The position numbers were made by a program, and so were the translations under genes. DNA of 54,032 bases, taken from contig DGXY01000031.1 in NCBI GenBank assembly GCA_002396885.1, forward strand, positions 1-54,032. Direction: 5' to 3'. This document shows, in pieces, positions 33,723 to 41,677 of this stretch. Origin of the DNA: Akkermansiaceae bacterium UBA5020. Lineage in GTDB: Bacteria > Verrucomicrobiota > Verrucomicrobiia > Verrucomicrobiales > DEV007. The stretch's first letter is position 1. Every line of letters begins with the position of its first letter. Below the pieces are notes generated by a model. That model was not told the DNA's origin. It ran no database searches and saw only the letters and a program-made list of their open reading frames with translations.

Positions 33723-34706
33723 TCAGCCCTCCTTCATCGCCCGCCCCCGGTCATACGCCTCGATGATCCGGGCGACGACAGGGTGGCGCACGACGTCCTT
33801 CGCTTCAAACCTCACGAAGGCGACTCCCTCGGTGCCTTCGAGCAGTTCGGTGGCTTCGAGGAGTCCGCTGCGGCTCTTGGGTCTCAGGTCGATCTGCGAG
33901 GGATCGCCGGTGACGATGCACTTCGAATGTTCGCCGATGCGGGTGAGGAACATGAACATCTGCTCGCGGCTCGCATTCTGGGCCTCGTCAAGGATGACGC
34001 AGGCCCGGCTCAGGGTGCGGCCGCGCATGTAGGCGAGCGGGGCGATCTCGATGAGATTCTTTTCGGCGAAGCGGATCGCCTCGGCTCCGTCGAGCATGTC
34101 GTTCATCGCGTCGTAGAGCGGACGCAGATAGGGCAGCACCTTTTCCTCAAGCGCGCCAGGCAAGAAGCCGAGGGCCTCACCGGCCTCGACGGCGGGACGG
34201 GTCAGGACGATGCGGTCGATCTGCCGGGCCTTCAGCAGATCGAGGGCGTAGGCCATGGCGAGGTAGGTTTTGCCAGTGCCGGCGGGTCCGATCCCGAAGA
34301 CGACGTCGTGACGATCGAGGGCCTCGATGTAGTCGAGTTGGTTTTTCGTGCGCGGGGTTACGGCGGGCTTTGAGCCGTTGCCGAGGAGGCGGACGCGGAA
34401 GAGTTCGGAGACTTTCAGCCCGCTGCCACCCCCCGGAGAGGCAAGCACCTCAGCAGCGGCGCCGACAGCGTAGCGGAAGGAATGGGCGGTGATGATGCCG
34501 CCCTTTCTCCGCGCCTCTTCGAGATCGGCGAGGACGCCGGCTCCGGCCTCGACCCGTGCTTCCTCACCCTCGAGGCGGATCCAGGCGTCGCGCGTCGTCG
34601 CGGTCACACCGAGACGGGTCTCCAGCTCCCGCAGGAGGGAGAGATCATCGGCGAAGAGACCGTGCAAAAAGTGCGGCGTCTCGAATTCGATCGTTTTCTC
34701 GGCCAT
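33723..34706 (-). CDS. PhoH family ATPase
   Basis: PhoH/YbeZ-type protein of 327 residues from the ATG before AEKTIEFE, the usual family length. A KH-like N-terminal part (about 5-75) with FETPHFLHGLFADDLSLL is followed by the P-loop domain. Walker A is GIGPAGTGKTYLAMAYA, the GEALGFLPGALEEKV motif is typical, Walker B is VILDEAQNAS, and IVTGDPSQIDL completes it. PhoH proteins are thought to act in RNA metabolism and ribosome maturation, often beside ybeY, which is absent here. It is the last gene of a four-gene minus-strand run with surE and two exported unknowns; 10 bases separate it from the previous stop. Confidence 0.94.
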   Translation of the reverse strand: MAEKTIEFETPHFLHGLFADDLSLLRELETRLGVTATTRDAWIRLEGEEARVEAGAGVLADLEEARRKGGIITAHSFRYAVGAAAEVLASPGGGSGLKVSELFRVRLLGNGSKPAVTPRTKNQLDYIEALDRHDVVFGIGPAGTGKTYLAMAYALDLLKARQIDRIVLTRPAVEAGEALGFLPGALEEKVLPYLRPLYDAMNDMLDGAEAIRFAEKNLIEIAPLAYMRGRTLSRACVILDEAQNASREQMFMFLTRIGEHSKCIVTGDPSQIDLRPKSRSGLLEATELLEGTEGVAFVRFEAKDVVRHPVVARIIEAYDRGRAMKEG

Positions 34707-34716
34707 ACCTGGATTC

Positions 34717-35220
34717 TCAGCGGTAGCCGTAGACAAGGCCCCAGTCGAGCACGCCGGAGAATTCCCCGACTCCCTCGACGGGATCGTTCGCGCCGCGCTC
34801 GGCCTTGGTGAGTCCCTTGCCGGACTTCTCGTAGCTGGCGACGACGCGGATGAAGTAGGTCGCGGTCTTTTGCGGCAGGGCGCGCGCCCCGGCGAAGGAA
34901 CCTTTCGCGAAGGACTCGAGGCCGACGGAGTTGCCCTCGTTGTCGAAGATGTCGACCTTGACCGTGGCCCCGGGCCAGCTCGTGCCCGCCCAGAACCAGT
35001 ATTCGTTGCCACGGAAGAGCTGGTGACGGATGAGGAGCGGCTTACCCGGCTCGACTTCGCCCGACCAATTGTCCTCGCGCACTTCGAAGCCTTGCTCGAC
35101 GTAGGGCGTCGCGGCCTCGAGGGCCATCGAGATCGCTTCGTTGACGAAGGCGTAGGCCACCCCTCCGAGGGCAAGGAGGACGGCGCAGGCGATCGCGGCG
35201 GTGCGGGGGCGGGGATTCAT
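34717..35220 (-). CDS. exported or membrane-anchored protein of unknown function
   Basis: Unrecognised 167-residue protein from the ATG before NPRPRTAA. A hydrophobic signal or anchor spans about 8-25 (IACAVLLALGGVAYAFV). The mature part is beta-rich and aromatic: GKPLLIRHQLFRGNEYWFWAGTSW, then KVDIFDNEGNSV and TYFIRVVASYEKS. This alternating pattern resembles a single immunoglobulin- or jelly-roll-like domain that could bind ligand or wall material. It lies between another exported unknown (28 bases upstream) and phoH (10 bases downstream), so it is probably co-transcribed with both. Confidence 0.7.
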   Translation of the reverse strand: MNPRPRTAAIACAVLLALGGVAYAFVNEAISMALEAATPYVEQGFEVREDNWSGEVEPGKPLLIRHQLFRGNEYWFWAGTSWPGATVKVDIFDNEGNSVGLESFAKGSFAGARALPQKTATYFIRVVASYEKSGKGLTKAERGANDPVEGVGEFSGVLDWGLVYGYR

Positions 35221-35248
35221 CCGGTTCTTCAGAGAGAGGCGGTTCGGT

Positions 35249-36103
35249 TCACGGGGCGGGTTTGGCGAAATAAAACTCCTCGAGCATGGCGCGACTGATG
35301 TCGCGGAGTTGATTGATGTCCTCCTCCGCGAGGTTGCCGGACTCGCCGATGATGGCTTCGAGCCGGGCGAGGCCCGTGGCGATGGCACGGATCGCCGGGG
35401 TGCTCGCGGCCGGTCCCCGCATCGTGGAAATCATCTCGCGGAAATGGGCGATGAGGCCCGGCTGATTGAGGAGTTCGGCCTTGTCCTCGCTGTAGGATCC
35501 GCTGATGAAGCTCGTCACCACATTCGTGCCCCGCACCCAGCCACCGAGACTGACGAGACCGGAGAGTTCGGTATCGCGCAGTTTTTCCATGGTGGTGCGC
35601 ACGGTCTGCTGGGTCGCGTCGAGCTCGTCGCGCACCTTGGCCCAGTCGCGGTTTTTCGAGGCCTCGATGATGGCGAGGCTGTGGGGCCGCACCGACGGGG
35701 CAAGACCGAGGGACTCGGAAAGATCGAGGACGCGCTTGCCGATGGTCTCGATCTCTTCGGCGTTCTTGGCCTGCACGGCGATGAACCCCTCGGCGACGAG
35801 GCTGCCGAAAGTGAGCGCGAGGAGGGAACGCTCGCCGCCGCGGTCGTTCGCCGTGGGGAGCTGGATGCCGCTGTTCCAATCGGGCTCGTCGAGCTTGTCG
35901 AGCACGGCGAAGATCTCGGCGGGGATGGGCACGACGACTTTGTCGACGAGTTCGCCGGGGAAATTGGTCAGATCGATGCGCTCGGGGGCGGCGGGAGCCT
36001 CGGCATCCTGAGCCACGACAGCGACCGGGACGATCACACCGAGGGAGACGGCTACGACGAGACGGCGGAGGGCAGCAGAGAGCGTCTGGGACATTTCAAC
36101 CAT
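35249..36103 (-). CDS. exported helical protein of unknown function
   Basis: Unrecognised protein of 284 residues. ATG codons at 36103 and 36094 both leave a full signal peptide (LVVAVSLGVIVPVAVVAQ, ending near residue 31). The mature part is almost wholly alpha-helical and acidic, with the central segment TANDRGGERSLLALTFGSLVAEGFIA. No catalytic motif is evident. A conserved-looking GGWVRGTNVVTSFISG segment is the most distinctive stretch. It sits 65 bases after surE and 28 bases before a second exported unknown on the same strand, suggesting an envelope-related role for the pair. Confidence 0.68.
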   Translation of the reverse strand: MVEMSQTLSAALRRLVVAVSLGVIVPVAVVAQDAEAPAAPERIDLTNFPGELVDKVVVPIPAEIFAVLDKLDEPDWNSGIQLPTANDRGGERSLLALTFGSLVAEGFIAVQAKNAEEIETIGKRVLDLSESLGLAPSVRPHSLAIIEASKNRDWAKVRDELDATQQTVRTTMEKLRDTELSGLVSLGGWVRGTNVVTSFISGSYSEDKAELLNQPGLIAHFREMISTMRGPAASTPAIRAIATGLARLEAIIGESGNLAEEDINQLRDISRAMLEEFYFAKPAP

Positions 36104-36168
36104 TACGGAACTCCGCAATATCGCAGAAAATCGGAGGGGATCAATCAGGCATCCACCTCCTTTTCCCC

Positions 36169-36864
36169 TCAGATCGAGGCCAGGGTCACCGCGATATTGC
36201 CGCCAAAACAGACATCAACGTCGCTCCCCGGCACGCGGAGACGTTCGTGGTAGTCACCCGCGTAGCGCAGGATCCCGGGCTCATCCTCGTGGTAGAGGAC
36301 GTGGAGGGAATGACGTTCCTGCTCGCAGCGAATCATCCGCGGCTCGGGCTCGCCGGGAGCAGGATGGGGCAGATTCACGTTCCAGAAGTGACCGGATCCG
36401 GGAGGTTCGGCGAGGAGCCCGGCGACGACGCCCCCGGCGCGCTCGGCCGCTTTTTCCCAATCAACCGTGAGCCCGCGCCGGAGGTAGTGCGAGAGGGTCA
36501 CGCCCGGAATGCCTTGGAAAGCCGCCTCGCGCACCGCCGCGACCGTCCCCGAGATGGCGAAATCGTGCCGGCCGAGATTGCCGCCGTGGTTGATCCCCGA
36601 GAGGACCCAGTCGGGTGCGACCGGCAGGAGATGGGCGAGGGCAACCCGGACGCAGTCGGCCGGAGTGCCGTCGATGGCAAAGGCGCGCTCGCCCCGCCGC
36701 TCGTAGCGGATCGGCGTGTCGGTGGTCACGCGATGCCCGATCTGCGACATCTGCGAGGCGGGCGCCACCACCCAGACTTCGTCGAAGAGGGCCTCGGCGA
36801 TGCGCCGGAGCGCGGTGAGTCCGTCGGCGTCGATGCCGTCGTCGTTGGAGAGCAGGGCGATCAT
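36169..36864 (-). CDS. surE: 5'/3'-nucleotidase SurE
   Basis: Survival protein SurE, a metal-dependent nucleoside monophosphate phosphatase, 231 residues. The metal site opens the protein as LLSNDDGIDADGL (Asp8, Asp9). The Ser/Asn pair lies in APASQMSQIGH, and the family signature WVLSGINHGGNLG holds another metal ligand. The C-terminus GGNIAVTLASI is also SurE-like. The start ATG is unambiguous and lies 61 bases from the divergent psd start. It leads a minus-strand run with two exported unknowns and phoH; SurE itself is cytoplasmic. Confidence 0.95.
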   Translation of the reverse strand: MIALLSNDDGIDADGLTALRRIAEALFDEVWVVAPASQMSQIGHRVTTDTPIRYERRGERAFAIDGTPADCVRVALAHLLPVAPDWVLSGINHGGNLGRHDFAISGTVAAVREAAFQGIPGVTLSHYLRRGLTVDWEKAAERAGGVVAGLLAEPPGSGHFWNVNLPHPAPGEPEPRMIRCEQERHSLHVLYHEDEPGILRYAGDYHERLRVPGSDVDVCFGGNIAVTLASI

Positions 36865-36925
36865 AAGGCGAAAAATACGGGATTTGGGTTTTGCTCCCCT
36901 CCCCGCGAAGGTCTATGTCTCAGCC

Positions 36926-37828
36926 GTGGCGAGCACGCAAGAGATCCTTTTCTATGACCGATACGAGGGTCGCCTCCGCTCCGAGGCGATCTACGGGGAA
37001 AAACCGCTCCGATGGGCCTACGAGACCGCCCTCGGCCGACTCTGTCTCGAGGGCATCATCAAGCACCGCTGGTTCTCCCGCCTTTACGGCCGGTGGGCAG
37101 ACAGCCCCCGGTCTGCCAAGGAAATTGCGCCATTTCTGGTCCGTTTCGGGGTTGATCCGAGGGAATTCCTCGATCCGGTCGAGAGCTTCCGCACCTTCAA
37201 CGAATTCTTCTTCCGCCGTCTCCGCCCCGAGGCAAGACCCTTGGCTCCCGGATCTGACACGGTCTTATTCCCGGCCGACGGGCGTCACCTCCTCGTCCCT
37301 GATCTTTCCGCGGCATCGACGATCTTTGCGAAAGGGCGCCGCTTCGACCTGCCCACCCTGCTCGGTGATGCCGACCTGGCCAAGGCCTTTCAAGGAGGTA
37401 GCGCCGTGATCTCGCGACTCTGTCCCACCGATTATCACCGCTTCCATTTCCCGCTCGAAGGAGAAACCGGCGAGCCACGCCTCATCAACGGGCCGCTCTA
37501 CTCGGTGAACCCGATCGCCTTGGCCCGCTCGCTCCGTTTCCTGCACGAAAACAAACGTCGCATCACCGAGGTGCGTCATCCGGCGATCGGACGGTATCTC
37601 TTTCTCGAGATCGGCGCGACCAACGTCGGCGGCATCGTCGATACGGCGAAGCCCGGGTCGGTGGGGAAGGGCGAAGAGAAAGGTTACTTCCGTTTCGGCG
37701 GCTCGATGGTGATGACGCTCTTTCCCGCAAGTGCCTTCCGGCCCGCCGCCGATCTCGCGGAGCAATCCGCCGCCGGCATCGAACTCTACGCCCGCGTCGG
37801 CGACCCCATGGGATCGCTCGCGGGTTGA
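36926..37828 (+). CDS. psd: phosphatidylserine decarboxylase proenzyme
   Basis: Makes phosphatidylethanolamine from phosphatidylserine at the inner membrane. 300 residues from a GTG before ASTQEILFYDR; no in-frame ATG fits. The proenzyme self-cleaves between Gly259 and Ser260 in FRFGGSMVM to form the pyruvoyl group. The FxGGS form, rather than LGST, marks the longer Clostridium/eukaryote-like branch. Triad partners are the Asp in FPADGRH and the His in CPTDYHRFHFP. The opening helix-rich part (FNEFFFRRLRPEARPL) also fits that branch. A strong hairpin terminator starts 13 bases after the stop. Confidence 0.93.
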   Translation: MASTQEILFYDRYEGRLRSEAIYGEKPLRWAYETALGRLCLEGIIKHRWFSRLYGRWADSPRSAKEIAPFLVRFGVDPREFLDPVESFRTFNEFFFRRLRPEARPLAPGSDTVLFPADGRHLLVPDLSAASTIFAKGRRFDLPTLLGDADLAKAFQGGSAVISRLCPTDYHRFHFPLEGETGEPRLINGPLYSVNPIALARSLRFLHENKRRITEVRHPAIGRYLFLEIGATNVGGIVDTAKPGSVGKGEEKGYFRFGGSMVMTLFPASAFRPAADLAEQSAAGIELYARVGDPMGSLAG

Positions 37829-37840
37829 GGGCACAAAAAA

Positions 37841-37869
37841 ACGGCTGCCCCCACGTGAGAGGCAGCCGT
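37841..37869. terminator. bidirectional intrinsic terminator between psd and the small lipoprotein gene
   Basis: A perfect 9-base stem, ACGGCTGCC / GGCAGCCGT, encloses an 11-base loop. On the minus strand it is followed by seven U (the A-run at 37835-37841); on the plus strand by CUUUG. It lies between two convergent genes and serves the lipoprotein gene best. Confidence 0.88.
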
Positions 37870-37929
37870 CTTTGAAGAGGTTAGGATCAAGATAAGAGGG
37901 AAAACCCTCCTTCCTTCACCTGAGCCAAC

Positions 37930-38046
37930 TCACTTGGAGCAAGCAGAGTGACCACCGCAGGTGCCGCAGCAGCTCTTGGTGGTTTTGCAGGCGGTCATGG
38001 AGAGAGCGCCAAGGGCGACGATCGCGAGAAGGATGATGTTCTTCAT
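37930..38046 (-). CDS. 38-residue cysteine-rich lipoprotein
   Basis: Very short gene from the ATG before KNIILLAIV. The hydrophobic signal (about 4-16) ends LSMTAC, a usable lipobox with Cys19 as the lipidated residue. The mature peptide is only 20 residues and reads CKTTKSCCGTCGGHSACSK: five Cys including the lipidated one, plus a His. The CC-x2-C and H-x2-C spacing suggests metal or haem binding or disulfide chemistry. It has its own strong terminator. Upstream (38047-38181) no clear promoter or SD is visible. Such genes are easily missed; existence is supported by the signal peptide and terminator, function is unknown. Confidence 0.72.
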   Translation of the reverse strand: MKNIILLAIVALGALSMTACKTTKSCCGTCGGHSACSK

Positions 38047-38181
38047 TGTGTGGTGTATTCTGGTTAGGTTAAAATCCAAATGAACGCGTAAGATCGATCG
38101 AACCCTGTGGGGCAAAACGCCAAACGGTTGCATTCGGGTTAAGAGAACGTAGACTCGCCGACTTCAAAAAAAAAGCAACCC

Positions 38182-39195
38182 ATGAGTCGACAGCCAAAAC
38201 ACCTCGCGGTGGCGGGCGCGACCGGGGCCGTGGGGATCGAAATCCTCAAGTGCCTCGAGCAGCGCGACTTCCCCATCAGCGAACTCACTCTCCTCGCTTC
38301 CGCCCGCTCTGCCGGGAAAACGATCACATTCCGGGGGAAAGAGCTAACGGTGAAGGAGTTGACTCCTGATTCCTTCAAGGGCGTCGATATCGCTCTTTTC
38401 AGCGCCGGAGGCAGTATTTCCAAGGCTTTCGCGTCCCACGCGGTCGCTGCCGGTGCCGTCGTGGTGGATAATTCTTCGGCCTTCCGCATGGACGAAAATG
38501 TCCCCCTCGTCGTGCCCGAGATCAATCCCGAGGACGTCAAGACCCACCAAGGCATCATCGCCAATCCGAACTGCACCACCATCATCACTCTGATGGCCCT
38601 CAATCCGATGCATCACGCCTTCGGGGGAGTGAAGAGCGTGATCGCGTCCAGCTACCAGGCCGTCTCCGGCAGTGGGGCCCAGGGAATTTACGAACTTGAA
38701 GGCCAGGTCAACGCCATCGCGAAGGGCGAGCCGCTCCCCGAGCGCAAGGTCTACTCGCGCCAGATCGCCTTCAACGTCATCCCCCAGGTCGATGTCTTCA
38801 CCGACAACGGTTACACAAAGGAGGAAATGAAGATGCACCACGAGGGCCGTAAGATCCTCCATGCGCCCGACCTCAAGGCCTCGGTCACCTGCGTGCGCGT
38901 GCCGGTGTATCGCTCGCACTCGGTCTCGGTAACTGCCATTTTCAACAACAAGCCTTCGGTCGAGGCCGCTCGCGCCGCCATCGCCGCGGCCCCGGGAGTC
39001 CACGTCATCGACGACCCCTACGCCGACATCCCCGCCTTCCCGACCCCGCTCGACTCCACCGACGGTGACGACTGCCTCGTCGGACGCATCCGCGAAGACC
39101 TCGTCCTCGAAAACGCCCTCACCTTCTGGGTCGTGGGCGACCAGGTGCGTAAGGGAGCGGCGCTGAACGCGGTGCAAATCGCCGAGTTGCTCTGA
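38182..39195 (+). CDS. asd: aspartate-semialdehyde dehydrogenase
   Basis: NADPH-dependent reduction of aspartyl phosphate to aspartate semialdehyde, the branch point to lysine/diaminopimelate, threonine and methionine. 337 residues. The nucleotide site is AVAGATGAVGIEIL near the N-terminus. The catalytic Cys131 is in NPNCTT, and SYQAVSGSGAQGI and VRVPVYRSHSVSV provide substrate-binding residues. The C-terminal signature is WVVGDQVRKGAALNAVQIAE. All landmarks of the bacterial enzyme are present. A polyprenyl synthase gene begins 9 bases after its stop, so the two are probably co-transcribed. Confidence 0.96.
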   Translation: MSRQPKHLAVAGATGAVGIEILKCLEQRDFPISELTLLASARSAGKTITFRGKELTVKELTPDSFKGVDIALFSAGGSISKAFASHAVAAGAVVVDNSSAFRMDENVPLVVPEINPEDVKTHQGIIANPNCTTIITLMALNPMHHAFGGVKSVIASSYQAVSGSGAQGIYELEGQVNAIAKGEPLPERKVYSRQIAFNVIPQVDVFTDNGYTKEEMKMHHEGRKILHAPDLKASVTCVRVPVYRSHSVSVTAIFNNKPSVEAARAAIAAAPGVHVIDDPYADIPAFPTPLDSTDGDDCLVGRIREDLVLENALTFWVVGDQVRKGAALNAVQIAELL

Positions 39196-39203
39196 TTTTC
39201 CGA

Positions 39204-40088
39204 ATGGACGCCGCCTACCTCGAAGCCCGCTGTCGTCTCGTCGACGAGGCCCTCGACCGCTTTCTGCCCAAGGCGAAAACGCGTCCGGCCACGATCCACG
39301 AGGCGATGCGCTACAGCCTCTTCGCGGGTGGAAAAAGGCTGCGTCCCGTTCTCTGTCTCGCGGCGGCTGAGGCCTGCGGCGGTTCCGTCGAGGCGGCCCT
39401 GCCTCCGGCGGCGGCGGTGGAGTGCCTCCACACCTACACCCTCGTCCACGACGACCTGCCCTGCATGGACGACGACGATCTCCGGCGCGGCATGCCGACC
39501 TGTCACGTGAAATACGGCGAAGGCATCGCCGTGCTCGCGGGCGACGCCCTCCTCACGATCGCCTTCGAGATCCTCGCGCAGACGCCGGCCTCGACTCGCT
39601 ACGGCGTCGGAGCCTACGTCACCGAACTCGCCGTGGCCTCGGGCAGCCGCCATTTGATCGGCGGTCAGGTCCTCGACCTCGAGGGCGAGGGCAGCGATGT
39701 CCTTCTCACCGCGGCCCAGTTGCGCTTCCTCCACGAGAGCAAAACCGCGGCCCTGCTCACCGCCTCGATCCGGCTCGGTGGCATGACCGCGAACGCCACG
39801 CCCGCGAAGCTCGCCGCCCTCACCGAATACGGCCAGGCCCTCGGACTCGCCTTCCAGGTCATCGACGACATCCTCGACGTCACCCAGACCAGCGAAAAGC
39901 TGGGCAAGAGCGCGGGAAAAGACATCGCTGCCGCCAAGTCCACCTACCCCGCCCTCTTTGGCCTCGAAAAGAGTCGCAAGGAAGCCGCCCGCCTCACAAA
40001 AAAGGCCCACGACGCGCTCAAGCCCTTTGCGAAAAAGGGCGATCGGCTCCACGAGATCGCGGATTATCTGCTGGATCGGGAGTATTGA
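39204..40088 (+). CDS. ispA: polyprenyl synthetase, geranyl/farnesyl diphosphate synthase type
   Basis: Head-to-tail isoprenoid chain elongation, 294 residues. The first aspartate-rich motif is DDLPCMDDDD (Asp83-Asp89), and the short-chain pattern with extra residues in the motif fits FPP/GPP synthases. The second motif is DDILD (Asp221-Asp225). GGKRLRPVLCL, GQVLDLEGEG and AGKDIAAAKSTYPALFGL are family signatures. Product length cannot be proved; farnesyl diphosphate is most likely from the length and motifs. It probably shares a transcript with asd; the next gene, an antitoxin-like protein, starts 53 bases downstream. Confidence 0.92.
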   Translation: MDAAYLEARCRLVDEALDRFLPKAKTRPATIHEAMRYSLFAGGKRLRPVLCLAAAEACGGSVEAALPPAAAVECLHTYTLVHDDLPCMDDDDLRRGMPTCHVKYGEGIAVLAGDALLTIAFEILAQTPASTRYGVGAYVTELAVASGSRHLIGGQVLDLEGEGSDVLLTAAQLRFLHESKTAALLTASIRLGGMTANATPAKLAALTEYGQALGLAFQVIDDILDVTQTSEKLGKSAGKDIAAAKSTYPALFGLEKSRKEAARLTKKAHDALKPFAKKGDRLHEIADYLLDREY

Positions 40089-40141
40089 TTTCTCGCCGAC
40101 TTTAGGCTTCAAACTCCGGTGAAATCGCGTAAGCTCTCTCC

Positions 40142-40366
40142 ATGAGCTTCGACCAGATCGCTCCAGAGGCCTTGAAACTGCCGCCCGAGCAACGGGCGCT
40201 TTTGGCTTCTTCCTTGTGGGAAAGCCTCGAAGATCCCTACGACCTCACTGCCGGGCTCGACGATCACGAAGCCATTGCTTTGGCAGTCGAGCGCGATCGT
40301 GAAATCGCTGCCGGAATTGTCACTCCCATCAGCCACGAGGAGTTGATGAAGCGCCTCCGGCGATGA
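40142..40366 (+). CDS. addiction module component (antitoxin, TIGR02574-like)
   Basis: Small acidic protein of 74 residues with the family pattern ALKLPPEQRALLASSLWESLED in its first 35 residues and a C-terminal helix ending HEELMKRLRR. Proteins of this kind are paired with RelE/ParE-type toxins and act as the antitoxin. The toxin gene overlaps its stop by 4 bases (ATGA), a strong sign of a coupled pair. Autoregulation is likely but no operator is obvious. Confidence 0.83.
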   Translation: MSFDQIAPEALKLPPEQRALLASSLWESLEDPYDLTAGLDDHEAIALAVERDREIAAGIVTPISHEELMKRLRR

Positions 40367-40656
40367 GAATCGAATACCATCGCGCGCTCGAGAACGAGTT
40401 GCGTGAGATCATCGACTATTACGAAGAACGCTCTCATGGTCTCGGCAGCGCATTTCTGGAGGAATTCGAACGACAGGCTATCGCGATCGCGGCAATGCCG
40501 GAACGTTGGATGTTTGTCATCCACGACGTCCAACGATCATTGATGAAGCGATTTCCTTACGTGATCTATTTCCGTGTTGTCGCAGAAACCACGATCCGGA
40601 TCGCCTTGGTAAAACACGAAAAGCGCCATCCTCGATTCGGCTTGGACCGTCGCTAA
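40363..40656 (+). CDS. RelE/ParE-superfamily toxin
   Basis: 97-residue toxin-fold protein: helical start EYHRALENELREIIDYYEERS, then beta strands MPERWMFVIHDVQRSLMKRFPYVIYFR and the end IRIALVKHEKRHPRFGLDRR. The FPYVIYFR strand and the basic C-terminus match ParE/RelE proteins that act on gyrase or on ribosome-bound mRNA; which of these cannot be decided. It is translationally coupled to the antitoxin and ends 9 bases before the convergent CDF gene. Confidence 0.86.
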   Translation: MRIEYHRALENELREIIDYYEERSHGLGSAFLEEFERQAIAIAAMPERWMFVIHDVQRSLMKRFPYVIYFRVVAETTIRIALVKHEKRHPRFGLDRR

Positions 40657-40665
40657 GCCCCCCTT

Positions 40666-41622
40666 TCAATCCGGATGATGCCCCGCGTCCGTCTCGAGGC
40701 GAGGCATTTCTCCGGGAGCGTGACCGTGGATGCGCTCGTGATCCTCGGCCGGCTCGAGGTGCGTCGTGACGATCGTCGACGGGCCTACCTCGTCGCGGAT
40801 CTCGCGCTCGATCTCGCTCGCGATGGCGTGGGCGTCGCGCACCGTCGTCTCGTCAGCGAAGACGAGGTGAAAATCAACCCAATGGCCGTCACCCAAGTGC
40901 CGGTGGCGCATCTGGTGCCAGGTGACGCCGTGTCGCGCCGTCGCCACATCGAGCAGCGCCACGAGCGCGCCTTGCACCACCGGATCGGCGCGGTCCATCA
41001 GGCCATTGGCACTCCGCCACATCAGCGCTCCGCCCGACCAAAGGATGTTCAAGGCGACAAGCATTGCGCAGATCGGGTCGAAGCCCATCCAGTCCGTCGC
41101 CCAGGTCAGGCCCAGTCCCGCGAGCACGCCGATGCTCGTCCACGCGTCCGTCAGGACATGATGACCGTTCGCCTCGAGAATGAGAGAGCCACCCTTTTTA
41201 CCGAGGCGCAGGAGATGCCAGCCCAGCCATCCGTTGATGAGTAGGGCAACAACGGTGAGCGAACTCCCGAGGCCGAGGTTTTGGGGCACTTCGCCCACGA
41301 TCCATTGCCGGATCGCCTGCCAGAGAATGAAGAGGCCCGCGATCGAGATCAAACCGCCTTCGAAGCCCGCTGAGAAAAAGGAGATCTTCGCATGACCGTA
41401 GGGATGCGTTTCGTCGGGCGGCTTCTGCGAAAGGCGCAGGCTGTAGACAACAAAGCCCACCGCCGCGACATGCACGATCGACTCCGCCGCATCACTGAGA
41501 ATCGCCGAGGAACGCGTCAGCCACCACGCCCACGTCTTGATCGCGAGCATGGCCACCCCCACCCAGAAGGAAAGCCAACTGGCCCGCCGGAGGAGCGCCT
41601 GACTGCGTTGCGAATCGGTCAT
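40666..41622 (-). CDS. cation diffusion facilitator (CDF) metal exporter
   Basis: Inner-membrane proton/metal antiporter, 318 residues. Six helices lie in the first 210 residues. Metal-site motifs are SDAAESIVH in helix 2 and HVLTDAW in helix 5, the HxxxD form typical of zinc-transporting members. The cytoplasmic C-terminal domain (about 215-300) contains HLGDGHWVDFHLVF and ends His-rich. Zinc, iron or manganese are possible substrates. It lies 49 bases downstream of a DNA glycosylase gene on the same strand, separated by a heptamer repeat. No metal-regulator gene is nearby. Confidence 0.92.
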   Translation of the reverse strand: MTDSQRSQALLRRASWLSFWVGVAMLAIKTWAWWLTRSSAILSDAAESIVHVAAVGFVVYSLRLSQKPPDETHPYGHAKISFFSAGFEGGLISIAGLFILWQAIRQWIVGEVPQNLGLGSSLTVVALLINGWLGWHLLRLGKKGGSLILEANGHHVLTDAWTSIGVLAGLGLTWATDWMGFDPICAMLVALNILWSGGALMWRSANGLMDRADPVVQGALVALLDVATARHGVTWHQMRHRHLGDGHWVDFHLVFADETTVRDAHAIASEIEREIRDEVGPSTIVTTHLEPAEDHERIHGHAPGEMPRLETDAGHHPD

Positions 41623-41650
41623 GAAAAGAGAAGTCAGTCTACCCGGCTTT

Positions 41651-41677
41651 CCACCTTTTACGTTTTACCTTTTACTG
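41651..41677. repeat. CTTTTAC heptamer tandem repeat
   Basis: CTTTTAC-GTTTTAC-CTTTTAC runs at an exact 7-base period. It covers the stop codon of the glycosylase gene (41672-41674) and lies just upstream of the CDF gene. Confidence 0.55.

Noticed and set aside
38047..38181. Possible small RNA or riboswitch upstream of asd
   Set aside because: No lysine-riboswitch core or terminator could be recognised in the 135 bases. Only an A-rich tract just before the start is visible.
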